From positions 434,001-498,000 of the forward strand of contig NZ_LAZU01000037.1 in the NCBI RefSeq assembly GCF_000987955.1: a stretch of DNA of 64,000 nt, in the 5' to 3' direction. Within the stretch, counting starts at the first letter, position 1. The number at the start of each line of letters is the position of its first letter. Origin of the DNA: Paenibacillus sp. DMB20 (lineage in GTDB: Bacteria; Bacillota; Bacilli; Paenibacillales; Paenibacillaceae). The translations under genes were made by a program, and so were the position numbers. The notes beneath the pieces were generated by a model, which worked only from the letters and a program-made list of their open reading frames with translations, had not been told where the DNA came from and ran no database searches. Positions 1 through 10,092 of this stretch are shown here, one piece after another.

Positions 1-186
1 GGTCGCGGCCATCGTTTGAGCCTGGTAATAGGATGAACCCGAGCCTATGAATACAACCTCGTCATAAACGCCGTTGCCGATATATTTCTGCACCCAATCC
101 TGCTGCTTGGATAACTGCTCCCAAGCGGCAGCGATGGCATCCCCCTGCTGGGCAATCTCCGGGTATGTCAACTGTCCCTTTATCAT
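1..186 (-). CDS. SIS-domain sugar-phosphate isomerase/deaminase (partial, 5' end only)
   Basis: Only the first 62 codons are inside the window; the gene runs off the left edge. The protein starts with ATG at 186 behind a GGGGAGACTT ribosome-binding site. The visible end contains the phosphate-binding start of a SIS (sugar isomerase) fold, with VVFIGSGSSYYQAQTMA at residues 45-60, where the GSGSS serines normally contact the sugar phosphate. Proteins of this type (AgaS, GlmS C-terminal half, FrlB) isomerise or deaminate aldose/ketose phosphates in the cytoplasm. It sits 54 bases behind the Gfo/Idh gene on the same strand, so the two are probably cotranscribed and belong to the glycan locus. 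The substrate cannot be named from 62 residues; an amino-sugar phosphate is a guess from context. Confidence 0.75.
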   Translation of the reverse strand, partial: MIKGQLTYPEIAQQGDAIAAAWEQLSKQQDWVQKYIGNGVYDEVVFIGSGSSYYQAQTMAAT

Positions 187-240
187 TAAAGAAGTCTCCC
201 CCTCATCATTATTTGTTCTTTCCGTAGGCCGATCAGCCGC

Positions 241-1416
241 TCAGCCGTGAACCGGCACGTCGTTCTGCACGGCAGGACGATGCCGGCCTTGATCGACTTG
301 AACGACCTTTCCGCCAGCACGAATGGACTCCGTTGCTGCGCAACCCACCGCCACGCTCATGCGCCCCGCAAAAGGCGTCGTCAGCGGCATTTTATCGAAC
401 AGAACAAGGTTGATGAAATCCTGGCAAATCCGCGGATCGGCTCCGCCGTGGGTACCCGGCATTTGTTTCATTTCATAGACCCTATCGCTCATCTCGTGCC
501 AGGAGCCGGACTTTCTGGTTTTTACATAAATCTTGTCGTTCACGTCGTCATTCTCAAGCCGGCCCTTGGTGCCGATAAAGGTATAATTGCGGGAATAATC
601 GGGACTGAAATGGCACTGCAGGTACGATGCCTTGATGCCGCCTTCAAGCTGCATGATGACCATGCTGTTATCTTCCACATCGATTTCTTCGCGGAAGGCG
701 CATTGAGTCATCCGTTCAAAGCTTGCTTCCGGACAAGTGTTCTGCAGCTCGCATTCCGGACAGTGGAGATCGTTCGGCATATCCCCGCCGTAATAATCCA
801 GGCTGCCGAAAGCGGATACCTTCTCCGCGTAACGGCCTGTAAGCCAGTGAATGATATCGATGTCATGCGACGCTTTCTGCAGAAGCAGCGAGGTCGTATT
901 GTCTCTCGTGCCATGCCAGTCATGATAGTAATAATATCCGCCGAGTCCTACGAAATGCCTTACCCAAACGGCCTTGACCTCGCCGATCACGCCCGAGTCG
1001 ATGATTTCCTTCATCGTCTGGTACATGGCCATGTAACGCATATTAAAACCGATCATCAGGTGTTTGCCCGATTGTTTCCATTCATCCAGAATGCGGTCGC
1101 ATCCTTCCGGCGTTATCGCCAGCGGTTTTTCGCAATAAACGTGCTTGCCTGCACGGAAAGCGGCAATGGCGTGCTCCTCATGAAGATGATCCGGCGTAAG
1201 AATCGCAACCGCGTCAATGTCTTCTCTGGCGAGAAGCTCCCGGTAATCCGTCGTGGCAAACGCCTCCGGATTCACCCTCTGTTTGAAGTCTGTAAGGGCT
1301 TCCATCGAAATGTCCGCCACGCCCGTTACCACGGAATTTCCGCCAGGCTGATGCCAGTATTCCGCAATCATGCTCCGGTTGCCGGCACCGATTACGCCCA
1401 TCCTAACCTGTTTCAT
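241..1416 (-). CDS. Gfo/Idh/MocA-family NAD(P)-dependent sugar oxidoreductase
   Basis: A 391-residue soluble protein. The N-terminal Rossmann fold begins MGVIGAGNRS (dinucleotide-binding GxGxxx), and the family signature CEKPLA lies near residue 95, followed by the Gfo/Idh C-terminal alpha/beta domain. An insert around residues 220-235 holds cysteines in CPECELQNTCPE spacing, seen in a subset of this family and possibly structural. Members oxidise or reduce cyclic sugars, inositols or sugar nucleotides. The gene has its own promoter upstream (TTGAAA/TAAACT with an internal palindrome), separated from the mannosidase operon by a terminator, and is followed by a SIS-domain gene. The exact substrate is unknown; modification of an unusual sugar released by the neighbouring glycosidases is an inference. 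Confidence 0.85.
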   Translation of the reverse strand: MKQVRMGVIGAGNRSMIAEYWHQPGGNSVVTGVADISMEALTDFKQRVNPEAFATTDYRELLAREDIDAVAILTPDHLHEEHAIAAFRAGKHVYCEKPLAITPEGCDRILDEWKQSGKHLMIGFNMRYMAMYQTMKEIIDSGVIGEVKAVWVRHFVGLGGYYYYHDWHGTRDNTTSLLLQKASHDIDIIHWLTGRYAEKVSAFGSLDYYGGDMPNDLHCPECELQNTCPEASFERMTQCAFREEIDVEDNSMVIMQLEGGIKASYLQCHFSPDYSRNYTFIGTKGRLENDDVNDKIYVKTRKSGSWHEMSDRVYEMKQMPGTHGGADPRICQDFINLVLFDKMPLTTPFAGRMSVAVGCAATESIRAGGKVVQVDQGRHRPAVQNDVPVHG

Positions 1417-1469
1417 TTTCCATCACCTCATTTTGAGTATTCGTAATCATGAACTTGATGTATGATGAC

Positions 1470-1498
1470 AGTTTAAATCATTATTATGATTTTTTCAA
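1470..1498 (-). promoter_or_regulatory. Promoter with internal palindromic operator for the Gfo/Idh-SIS unit
   Basis: On the minus strand TTGAAA (1498-1493) and TAAACT (1475-1470) are separated by 17 bases. The spacer is occupied by a perfect palindrome, AAATCAT-AATA-ATGATTT (1475-1492). A palindrome between the -35 and -10 is the classic position for a repressor operator. No LacI, GntR or ROK regulator gene lies in the window, so the binding protein is unknown. Confidence 0.5.
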
Positions 1499-1548
1499 TC
1501 GTATTATTGACGTTTTATATCATATATTTTGAAATTTTTTGTGAATGC

Positions 1549-1582
1549 AAAAAAAAGCCCGGCCATCCGGCCGGACTTTTCG
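1549..1582 (-). terminator. Rho-independent terminator of the mannosidase operon
   Basis: On the minus strand a GC-rich stem (AAAGTCCGGCC with GGCCGGGCTTT, loop GGAT) is followed directly by eight T. It lies 56 bases after the stop codon of the GH38 gene and ends the long glycan operon. Confidence 0.85.
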
Positions 1583-1637
1583 CTATCCATCTTAGTTTAT
1601 AGCAGGTTTCATTTCATTTTATGCGGTTTGAACGGGG

Positions 1638-4363
1638 TTAAGCCTTTACTCCCAGGGTAACGATCTCATACGGCTTCACCGTGAGGGTGAACTCGCCTTC
1701 CTCGTTGAAGCGCTCGGAAGTCCCCTCCTCTTCCAGGATCGTCGTTTTGTAGGCCTGGGCATTCGGAAGGCTCGTCTGCAAGGACAGCTCCGTGGACGAA
1801 GCTCCCATGTTGAACCATCGCAGCATCAAATCGCCCGATTTATGGCTCACTTTCAGCGACGAGAACGCAAGCTCCGGATGATTCCAACCGAACATCGATT
1901 GCGCAGGCGCGATCGAGCCTTGATGAATGCCGGTCTGGCATACCGTCCACGGCACCTGGAACTGGTAAGCTTCCGCATAAGCGCCGGAGGTCATGCCGTT
2001 GCCGTCATGCGGAATGACTTCCATAAACACGGTATGCTCGCCAAGGCACTGCGCTTCCGGCGTCGGGAAATAGCCCCAGTCGCCGAGCTCGCCCACGGCG
2101 CGCAGCATCGTTACCGCTATCGTGTTGCGTCCGTCGCGCAGCACTTCGTATTCGTTAAGCCCAAGATTGGCGACCGTCAAGCCTGCACCCTCGGCGCTTA
2201 CATCCACAAAAGCCTGCTGGTGGGCGGTATTGCTAGGGTTCTCCCACTCTTTCGCCGGAACGTTGTTCCGCTCCACGATTTCAAACATGGAGTCGGCGCG
2301 GTGAACCGCCGTGTCCAGATCCGTCGGGAACAACGCCCGGAGGCGGTGATCCTTAGCCCGGTTGTTGAAGGTTGCCGTAAGCTTCACGCCTTTGCCTTCG
2401 CGGTCAAGGGAGATCAGCGTGCGGATCGAAAGGGTGACCGTTTCCTCGGAACGCTGCGCTTTGCGGTTCGGATAGTAGATCAGCTCATGCTGCTCCTCAT
2501 CCAGCTTGCTGCCTGCGGACGCCGGAATTTCCCACTCGTGGAGCACTTCGACCGCTGCTCGGTAAGGCGTATCTTCCACGACGGAAATTTTGGCTTCCAG
2601 ACCTTTCGTGGTGAGGGTTGTCTCGCCCTCCGGCTGCTTGTACATGTACTCATTGCCGATATCGCCGGTATTTTCATACACGCCAAGGTCGCGGTAGACC
2701 TTCCCGTTTTTCTTGTCGGTGAGCGTAAACGAACCGTCGGAAGCCAGCTGAACCTTCAGGTTTCCGTTCTCCAAGATCCGATTTCCGTCAAGCAGCGAGC
2801 CAGCCGTCTTCGGCAAGGCATCCGACTTCACCAGGGCAAACGTTTGGAGACCCAGGGCCTCAATGTCCTTCGCTTCAAAGGTAACCTTCACTCTCCGGCA
2901 CATGTACGGCTGGCGGAACCGGTCATCCGGCAGATCGTACCCGAACTGCAGCCCCAAATCCTCCATCGTAAACGCTACGGCATTTCCTTCGGAATCGACC
3001 ACGATTCGTTCGGAAATATCCGCTTCCTTCATCCGCCGGCTGGTTTCCTCAAGGGAATAGCCGTCGCGGAAATACAGGCGCTCCGCGTCCAACTCCACGG
3101 TTACCGTGCCGCTGCGATTCCAGCCCGTCGTATTGAACACGACGAACGGTACGGCGCTCTCGCCAAAGCGGGCAAAAGCGGATGTGTCTACCGCTTCGGC
3201 AATCGCCTTTTTGCTGTCTTCCACGATGTTTTCGGCAACATGGCGGCTCTTATCGAACCGGGTCACCATCTCGCGGTGCACCTCGTCCACGCTGCAGCCG
3301 CAAATGCTGTCATGCGGGTGGTTCTGCATCAGCGTTTTCCAAGCGTATGTGAACAGGTGATGCGGGTATTCCTTCCCGACCAGGCTGGCCAGCGAAGCCA
3401 GAGGCTCGGCCACTTTTTCCAGCAGGCTCTGCCCGGTCTGGTTCATCTGTTTCAGGTATACGCGCGCGGAAGCCGTATTAACGAGAGTTCCCCATCCGTC
3501 CGTCCGCTGGCTGCGAAGCTCGCCCTGCACCTTGGACAGGTCCTGCTTCATGCTTTTTTTCAGATCGTCCAAATAGTCCGTAAAGGTCGAGTGCACGAAT
3601 TCGGTGTCCGGATAGAGCTTTTTCGCGGTCCGGATCGCTTCCGGCAGATCGCGCTGAATCGGCTGATGGTCGCAGCCGTTCATGTAGAGCAGTTCCCCGG
3701 TGGAAGCGTATTTCTCGGCGTCGGCCAGCTTTCTTTCCCAGTAAGCTTTCGCCTCTTCCTCGCCGGCCGGTACTTCGTTGCCGTTACTGTACCAGTTCGC
3801 AAACAGGATGCCGAGCACTTTTGAGCCGTCCGGTCCTTCCCACGTCAGCTCCGAGAAGGAGGACTCGAAGTCGCCATCCGAGACGGTGTTGTTAAAACCC
3901 GTCGCTTGACGCCGCGCCCGAAGAACGCATTGTCGATCCCGGATTGGACCATAAGCTGCGGCGTTTGGCCCGCCAAGCCGAAGGTATCGGGGAAATAGCC
4001 GATTTTCGATACCGTTCCGTATTTCTCGGCGTCCTGATGGCCGATCTGCATGTTGCGCACGTTCGCTTCGCTGCTGGTCAGGAACGCGTCCTGCAAAATA
4101 TACCAAGGGCCGATGCGGATCCGGCCTTCATGGATGAGCGCGTCAAGCTGCTCCTTTTTCTCCGGACGAACCTGCAAGTAATCTTCCAGGATGATCGTCT
4201 GTCCGTCGAGGAAAAAGTATTTGTATTCCGGTTCCTTTTCCATCGTTTCAAGCAATGTATCCATCAGCTCGATCAGCCGGACATGGTGCTTCTCATACGG
4301 CAAATACCATTCCCGGTCCCAGTGCGTGTGGGAAATGATATGCGCCTTTCTTTGCTTGCCCAT
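1638..4363 (-). CDS. GH38 alpha-mannosidase (908 aa after correcting one frameshift)
   Basis: The gene is split by a one-base deletion near 3905 (GTC AAG CGA CGG should read V-K-A-T-G); adding one base restores a single 908-residue frame. Start chosen at ATG 4363, with AGGAGG eight bases upstream. The N-terminal catalytic domain shows HTHWDREW (residues 12-19, zinc and substrate binding), PDTFG with the nucleophile aspartate around residue 130, and HPHDSICG, another metal-site motif. A long beta-sandwich C-terminus follows. GH38 enzymes release alpha-linked mannose from the non-reducing end with retention. There is no signal peptide, so action is cytoplasmic. This is the last gene of the transporter-glycosidase operon. 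It resembles the bacterial MngB-like branch; the preferred linkage cannot be read from sequence. Confidence 0.85.
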
Positions 4364-4410
4364 TGCCTTAACCTCCTGCTGTATAAAAAAAATTGATGGG
4401 CAAGACGGCC

Positions 4411-4445
4411 GCGTGAAACGGACGCTCAAACCGACCGTTTCACGC
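4411..4445. repeat. Perfect 11-bp inverted repeat between GH130 and GH38 genes
   Basis: GCGTGAAACGG (4411-4421) pairs with CCGTTTCACGC (4435-4445) around a 13-base loop. No T-run follows on either strand, so it is not a standard terminator. It may stabilise mRNA or mark a processing site inside the operon. Confidence 0.5.
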
Positions 4446-4495
4446 GAATGCCTGCCCTAATGGCAGTTCTCGGATTTTAACGACAACGCTTTGTC

Positions 4496-5483
4496 TTACA
4501 GAGGATACTCCTCCATGTACTTAAGCAGCTCATCTACCGTCGTGAACGCGAGTCCCGTCACCGTATCGGCACAGCCGTAGTAAATGGCGATCCGGCCGGT
4601 ATCGGCATCCGTCAATGCCGCGCATGGGAAAGTAACGTTCGGCACGTCGCCCGTTAATTCATACGGCATTTCCGGTCCCAAAATATAGTTGCGGGAACGG
4701 GCTTTCACCTTCCACGGCTCGTCGATGTCCAGCAGGGCGACGCCCATGCGGTATACGAACCCGTTGCAGGTATTGATGACGCCATGATAAATCAGCAGCC
4801 AGCCTTGGTCGGTTTCGATCGGCACAGGTCCCGGTCCGATTTTTTTTGGACTGCCAAGCCGAAGCGTCCCCGCCGATTGTTCCCATCACGTAACGGTGCT
4901 TGCCCCAGAAGGTAAGGTCAGGGCTTACGCTGTAGAAAATATCCCCGAACGGCGTGTGGCCCGTATCGCTCGGACGGCTGACCATGGCGTAATAATCCCC
5001 GATTTTGCGCGGGAACAGCACACCGTTGCGGTTATAAGGCAGAAACGCGTTCTCCAGCTGGTGGAACGTTTTGAAATCGGTCGTATAGGCAATCCCGATG
5101 GTTGGGCCATGATAGCCGTTGCACCAGGTGATGTAATAACGGTCCCCGATTTTGCAGACCCGCGGATCATAGCGGTATTCCCGTTTGGTGATTTCCTCGT
5201 CGCCTTCGAACACGATCGGATCGTGATTGATGTTCCAGTTCACGCCGTCGTCGCTGAAACCGGCGAAAATATCCATGCTGACGGATCTGGAGTCGCAGCG
5301 GAACACGCCGGCGAATCCGCCTTCAAACGGTACGACGGCGGAGTTGAATACGCTGTTGGAATTCGGGATGGCGTGGCGCTCGATGATCGGGTTGGCGGAA
5401 TAGCGCCAAACCGGCATATTGTAGCCTTCCGGCTTGTCCTGCCAAGGAATGTTTTTCAGGGATTCGCCAATAATTCTGGTCAT
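4496..5483 (-). CDS. GH130 beta-mannoside phosphorylase (328 aa after correcting one frameshift)
   Basis: An A8 run (plus-strand T, 4840-4847) breaks the frame; with seven A the protein reads continuously through QSKKIGPGPVPIETDQGW. Start taken at ATG 5483 (MTRIIG), eight bases behind GGAG; the ATG at 5489 is too close. The five-bladed propeller fold is indicated by repeated strand motifs. Typical GH130 stretches include NSVFNSAVV, RYDPRV (with the conserved catalytic Asp), NRNGVLFPRK and SRPSDTGHTPFGDIFYS. GH130 enzymes cleave beta-mannosides by phosphorolysis, giving mannose 1-phosphate and Glc, GlcNAc or Man oligomer. Beside GH38 and GH125, a role in splitting the Man-beta-1,4-GlcNAc core of N-glycans is attractive. 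The subfamily cannot be assigned by eye. Confidence 0.83.
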
Positions 5484-5545
5484 TGTCATGTCTCCTTTTT
5501 TATAAGAACGTTTATCGTGTATACGCTAAAGATGCAGCGAAAAAC

Positions 5546-6865
5546 TTACAGAATGCCTTCTTTCATGGCCCGGTAAACGAGCTGCGAGAAAAGGCTGTTC
5601 GACCAGGCGAACCATTTCCGCGTGAAGATGGCCGGGTCATCGACATGGAAACCTTCATGCATATAACCGGTATCCGCATCCGTCGCTTCCAGCATCGCGA
5701 TCATTTCCAGCTTCTCTTCTTTGGTTTGCGCCGTAATGCCCTGCATCGACAAGGCCATATGCCAAACGTAATCCTTCGGCGTGTGCGGACTGCCGATGCC
5801 TTTGGCCGCTTTGCCTTCAAAGTAGAACGGATTTTCCTTGCTTAGCGCAAACCGTCTCGTATTTTGATAAATCGGGTCATCCGCGCTCACGTAACCGAGA
5901 TACGGAATGGACATCAGCCCTGGCGTTCCCGCATCGTCCATCAGGCAGTAATTGCCGAAGCCGTCGGTCTCATAAGCGTAAATCGGACCGAATTCCGGAT
6001 GGCGGTATATGCCGTACAGCTTAATGCCGTGATCGACCTCGAATTCCAGCTCTTTCAGCTCGGCCAGGAAGTCAAGATCGCGGAATACCCACTCGGCAAA
6101 CTCCTGCATTTGGCGAAGCGCCACGACGGCGAACATGTTGCCCGGAATGTTGTAATGGAAGTCGCATGCATCGTCGCTGGAGCGGAAGCCCGACCAGATC
6201 ATCCCGGTGTAATTGACCGGCATGCCGAGACCGCCGTTGCGCAGCGAGTCTTCGGGAATCCCATTGTTGCGCGTAAAGCGGTAAGGCGATTGCTCGAAGT
6301 GATGCTGCTCGGTTTTGAATAGCTCGTAAATGCGCCGCATCGCCGATTTGAAGCCGGCATCGAAAATGTCGGTCTGCTCGGTTTCTTTCCAGTACATATA
6401 CGCCAGACGGATAACGAAGCACAACGAATCGATTTCGAACTTGCGCTCCCATACCCATGGGGACATCTCCGTCACGTCCGTCGTATTCCAGTGCCAGTCA
6501 TTGGCCGATTCATTAAACGCGTTGGCGTACGGATCGATATGAATGTATTGAATATGTCGTTTGATCAAGCCGCTAATGATCCGCTGCAGGTCGGCATCAT
6601 GTTTGGCAAGCGGTACGTAATGAATCACCTGCTCCACCGAATCCCGCAGCCAGGAGGCCGGAATGTCGCCGGTAATGACGAAGGTCGTGCCGTCATCCAT
6701 CAGCTTTGTCGTCGTTTCCAGCGTGTTCGGAAAACAGTTCTTGAACAGCTGCAGCAATTTGGGGCGGTGGGCAAGCTTCGTTTCGGCTTCGGCCAGCACG
6801 TCCTTCACGGCCTTCGGAAGCTCTAGCTTCGGCATCGGTATTTTAGGGAGTCTAAATTGTTCCAT
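5546..6865 (-). CDS. GH125 exo-alpha-1,6-mannosidase
   Basis: A 439-residue cytoplasmic protein with an (alpha/alpha)6-barrel pattern. Family stretches are clear: DGTTFVITGDIPASWLRDS near residues 60-78, WSGFRSSDDACDFHYNIPGNMF near the middle, ETDGFGNYCLMDDAGTPG, and close to the C-terminus GYMHEGFHVDD followed by FAWSNSLFSQL. GH125 enzymes are metal-independent inverting exo-alpha-1,6-mannosidases, characterised from Streptococcus pneumoniae and Clostridium perfringens, where they trim N-glycans. No signal peptide is present. The gene is in an operon between two GH38 genes and GH130. Together these could remove alpha-1,2/1,3 and alpha-1,6 mannose before the beta-linked core is phosphorolysed. 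Confidence 0.9.
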   Translation of the reverse strand: MEQFRLPKIPMPKLELPKAVKDVLAEAETKLAHRPKLLQLFKNCFPNTLETTTKLMDDGTTFVITGDIPASWLRDSVEQVIHYVPLAKHDADLQRIISGLIKRHIQYIHIDPYANAFNESANDWHWNTTDVTEMSPWVWERKFEIDSLCFVIRLAYMYWKETEQTDIFDAGFKSAMRRIYELFKTEQHHFEQSPYRFTRNNGIPEDSLRNGGLGMPVNYTGMIWSGFRSSDDACDFHYNIPGNMFAVVALRQMQEFAEWVFRDLDFLAELKELEFEVDHGIKLYGIYRHPEFGPIYAYETDGFGNYCLMDDAGTPGLMSIPYLGYVSADDPIYQNTRRFALSKENPFYFEGKAAKGIGSPHTPKDYVWHMALSMQGITAQTKEEKLEMIAMLEATDADTGYMHEGFHVDDPAIFTRKWFAWSNSLFSQLVYRAMKEGIL

Positions 6866-6979
6866 ATGATCGGTCGCTCCTTTAGCTGTACAGTTATAGA
6901 GTAGTTATGAAAATGCGGATGACCCAGATAACGGGATGGCGGACAACCCGCGGGTTGCGGGCCGCCCTCGCTGCGCACT

Positions 6980-9900
6980 TTAGCTAATGATTTTCAACGT
7001 TTTGATCTCATAAGGGGCAAAATGCAACTCGATCCGGCCCGCCTTGGCATTCACCGGCTCCAGCTCCTGCTCCAAGGCATTGGACAGGAACGTTTGGCTG
7101 CATGGCCCGCCCCAGTTCAGCTCCACGCGTTCCCGGCCGCCGGAGGATTCATAGAGGCGCACAATCACGCCGCTGCCGTCTTCAGCCGGTTTAACCGTAT
7201 CGAGCATCACATGCTCGCCCGTGAAGCCGATCAGCGAATGCACCGGAGGCAGCGAGCCTTGGCGGGCTTCCGTCCTGATCACCGCGGGATCATGGTTCAG
7301 CTCCGCCGCCGCGCGTACCGTATGCGCCGACGGCCAATTTCCGGCATGCGGATACAGCGAATACGTAAATTCGTGCTCGCCCAGGTCGGCGGTTGCGTCC
7401 GGCCATTTCGGCGCTCTAAGCAGCGACAGCCGGATCGTGCTGCCCTGAACGTCGTAGCCGTACTTGCAGTCATTCAGGAGGCTGACGCCGTAGCCGCGTT
7501 CCGAAACGTCCGCAAAACGGTGCCCGCATACTTCATATTGCGCCTGCTCCCAGCTCGTGTTGCGGTGCGTCGGACGCTCAATGGCCCCGAACGGTATTTC
7601 ATACGTGGCTTTCTCGGTTACGACGTCCACGGGGAATCCGACCTTCAGCAGCTTGTGGGATTCGTTCCAGCGGACTGACGTTTTAAAGTCGATCCTGCGG
7701 TCCAGGTGGTACAGAATCAGGTCCTGCGTAATTTCGGACTGACTGAGCCGCCAGCGGAAACGAAGCACGTCCATCACCTTGCCGGCCAAAATGACCTGTT
7801 TCTCGAGCAGTTCGGCTTCTCCGGCAGGCTGCTCCTCATAACGCGTATCGATATCCCACGCATCCCAAAGCACCGGACGGTCATGGAAGAAATGGAATCG
7901 ATTCGCGCGTTCCCCCGGCTTCACCACTTCACGGCCGTTCTCTTTATCGAACAGGCTGACGATTTCGCCGCGATGATTGAAACGAATCTTGTAATACGCC
8001 GTTTCCCATTCATCGCCCAAGGCTCGAACCGGCTCGGAGGACGGACCGGCGTCCGGAACGGTACGGATCCAAATCGTCTTATACCCGAATGCCGGAACGT
8101 TAGGCACCCGGACCGTCAAAACCGTCTCCCCTGCCGTTTCGCCTTGGCCGACATCACAGGACAAGAGGCTGCCGTCCGCGTCATGCGCCGCCCATCGTCC
8201 CTCGCCTGGTTTCTTCGGTATGCGGATGACGGCGTCCCTTGCCCAGCCGAGGCTGTTGAAGACGAGGTAAGGCTCGCCTTCCCCTTGCGTAAGGATGCGG
8301 GAAGCCAGCGCTTTCAGGCCGATGCCAAGCGAGGCGGAACCTTTTGCAAAAACCTCGCCGTACTCTTTCTCCGAGGTCACGTACGATTCGGTTATGGCCG
8401 ATCCCGGGATAATGTCGTGGAACTGATTCAGCAAAATCAGCTTCCAGCCGTCATGCAACCCTTCGCGGACTTCGCGCTGCGCTGCTTCGGACATGCCCGG
8501 AGCCGCCAGCGTGTTCCAAACCTCTGCTTCGCGGTACAAGATTTCCGCTTTCCGGTTATGGCGCTTGTTGCGGCCGTGCGTCGTGTACGTGCCGCGATGC
8601 AGCTCCAGATAAAGGTCCCCCCTCCATTCAGGAAGCTTCGGGCTCCGCTCCCGGATCCCCTCGAAGAAATCCGCAGCCGTACTGTAGCGGCTGGCCGGCT
8701 GGCCCACCATGAGCCCGGAACGGTCGATGTATTCCAGCATTTCGCGGGTTACCCCGCCGCCTCCGTCGCCATGGCCGTACAGCAGCATTTGCTCGTTATG
8801 AACATCCTTTTGCCGGTAGGACTGCCAATGCTCGGACACATCCTTCGGTAGCGTATTTTCATTCACTCCATGGTTAAGGTAAGACAATATCGGCGTGCCG
8901 TCAATGCCGATCCAGTGAAATAAATCGTAAGGAAACACATTGGTATCGTTCCAGCCCAGCTTCGTCGTCATGAAATAACGGATTCCGCCATGTTTCAAAA
9001 TTTGCGGCAGGGAAGCGCAATAGCCGAATGTATCGGGCAGCCACTCGATATCCGAGGTTTTCCCGAACTCTTCCTTATAGAAGCGCTGACCGTACAGCAT
9101 CTGACGCATGAGCGATTCTCCGCTCGGGATGTTCAGATCGGGCTCCACCCACATCCCGCCGACCAGCTCCCAACGTCCCTCCGCTATTCTTTGCTTCACG
9201 CGTTCGAATAGCTCGGGGTCGTTATCCTTGAGAAACTGAAACAGCAGGGGTTGGCTTTGCGCGTATTTGTAGTCGGGGTATTCGTTCATCAAAGCATCCA
9301 CCGTCGAGAAGGTCCGGCTGGTTTTGCGAACCGTCTCGCGAACCGGCCACAGCCAGGCGATGTCGATATGCGATTGCCCCACCATATGCTCCGTGCCTTC
9401 CGCGTTTCCGCCGATCTCCTTGATCTCGCGGACCAGTTCCTGCTCCAGACGCGTGACGGCCGTTCCCAGGCGAATCGCCTGCTCATCCAGCGAAACGAAT
9501 CGGTCCATCGCCCGGTAAAGCGCCTCCATAAGCCGTACGCGGCGGAAGTCTTGCTCGGGAAGCAGGATCAAGGAATCGCGTATGATCACAACCGTGTACA
9601 TCAGGCTTTCGACAGGACGATTAACGCGGACGAGCATGCTCCGGACCGCCGTAATCGGCGGCTGGATCACCGCCTGCCGGTTTAACGGGTCAACCGGTTC
9701 GGGCACCGGGTCGAAGAGCTCGATTTCAAGCTCCATCTTCGTTCCCGTAATTTCGGGATCCAAGGTGACGAATTTGTGGTTCCGGTCGAGGCCTTGATAA
9801 GAACGGCCGTTTATCCGCAGCAGCCCTTCTCCTCCCGATTCGAACCATAACCCGATCCGGTCATCCAGCCATCCGGCGGGAAACTCAAGGGTTTTTCGGA

Positions 9901-10087
9901 AAAAATACGTCGTACCCTGCCGGCTCGGAAACCGGTCCAACTCTTTGCCCTCGGGATAGGGCGCCGTATCCTCATACTGTCCCGGGAGCTTGTAGGTGCT
10001 GCGGGTGATGTCCCAATCCCGCAGCCCTAACTGTTCCAACCATTGGCGGTCGGACAGTTCCCGGATGAATCGCCTAATTCTCTCCAT
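6980..10087 (-). CDS. GH38 alpha-mannosidase, large (AMS1/MAN2C1-like)
   Basis: About 1035 residues from ATG 10087, the start with GGGAGG ten bases upstream; a TTG at 10096 that overlaps the GH3 stop is the alternative. An N-terminal beta domain (about 1-230) precedes the catalytic domain. This contains GQSHIDIAWLWP (zinc ligand and substrate region), EWLPDTFGYCASLPQ with the nucleophile Asp, HGDGGGGV, and NQFHDIIPGSAI. A long C-terminal beta-sandwich follows. The domain order and length match the cytosolic GH38 branch that digests free oligomannosides in yeast and animals. No signal peptide. Two GH38 enzymes in one operon suggests different linkage preferences. The start overlaps or nearly touches the GH3 gene, consistent with translational coupling. 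Confidence 0.88.
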   Translation of the reverse strand: MERIRRFIRELSDRQWLEQLGLRDWDITRSTYKLPGQYEDTAPYPEGKELDRFPSRQGTTYFFRKTLEFPAGWLDDRIGLWFESGGEGLLRINGRSYQGLDRNHKFVTLDPEITGTKMELEIELFDPVPEPVDPLNRQAVIQPPITAVRSMLVRVNRPVESLMYTVVIIRDSLILLPEQDFRRVRLMEALYRAMDRFVSLDEQAIRLGTAVTRLEQELVREIKEIGGNAEGTEHMVGQSHIDIAWLWPVRETVRKTSRTFSTVDALMNEYPDYKYAQSQPLLFQFLKDNDPELFERVKQRIAEGRWELVGGMWVEPDLNIPSGESLMRQMLYGQRFYKEEFGKTSDIEWLPDTFGYCASLPQILKHGGIRYFMTTKLGWNDTNVFPYDLFHWIGIDGTPILSYLNHGVNENTLPKDVSEHWQSYRQKDVHNEQMLLYGHGDGGGGVTREMLEYIDRSGLMVGQPASRYSTAADFFEGIRERSPKLPEWRGDLYLELHRGTYTTHGRNKRHNRKAEILYREAEVWNTLAAPGMSEAAQREVREGLHDGWKLILLNQFHDIIPGSAITESYVTSEKEYGEVFAKGSASLGIGLKALASRILTQGEGEPYLVFNSLGWARDAVIRIPKKPGEGRWAAHDADGSLLSCDVGQGETAGETVLTVRVPNVPAFGYKTIWIRTVPDAGPSSEPVRALGDEWETAYYKIRFNHRGEIVSLFDKENGREVVKPGERANRFHFFHDRPVLWDAWDIDTRYEEQPAGEAELLEKQVILAGKVMDVLRFRWRLSQSEITQDLILYHLDRRIDFKTSVRWNESHKLLKVGFPVDVVTEKATYEIPFGAIERPTHRNTSWEQAQYEVCGHRFADVSERGYGVSLLNDCKYGYDVQGSTIRLSLLRAPKWPDATADLGEHEFTYSLYPHAGNWPSAHTVRAAAELNHDPAVIRTEARQGSLPPVHSLIGFTGEHVMLDTVKPAEDGSGVIVRLYESSGGRERVELNWGGPCSQTFLSNALEQELEPVNAKAGRIELHFAPYEIKTLKIIS

Positions 10088-10092
10088 GTGCG

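Noticed and set aside
1842..3824. A 660-codon plus-strand open frame
   Set aside because: Antisense to the GH38 gene; no ribosome site and an unlikely composition rich in Arg, His and Pro.
7706..8851. Long plus-strand frame opposite the large GH38 gene
   Set aside because: Shadow of a real gene with conserved catalytic motifs on the minus strand.
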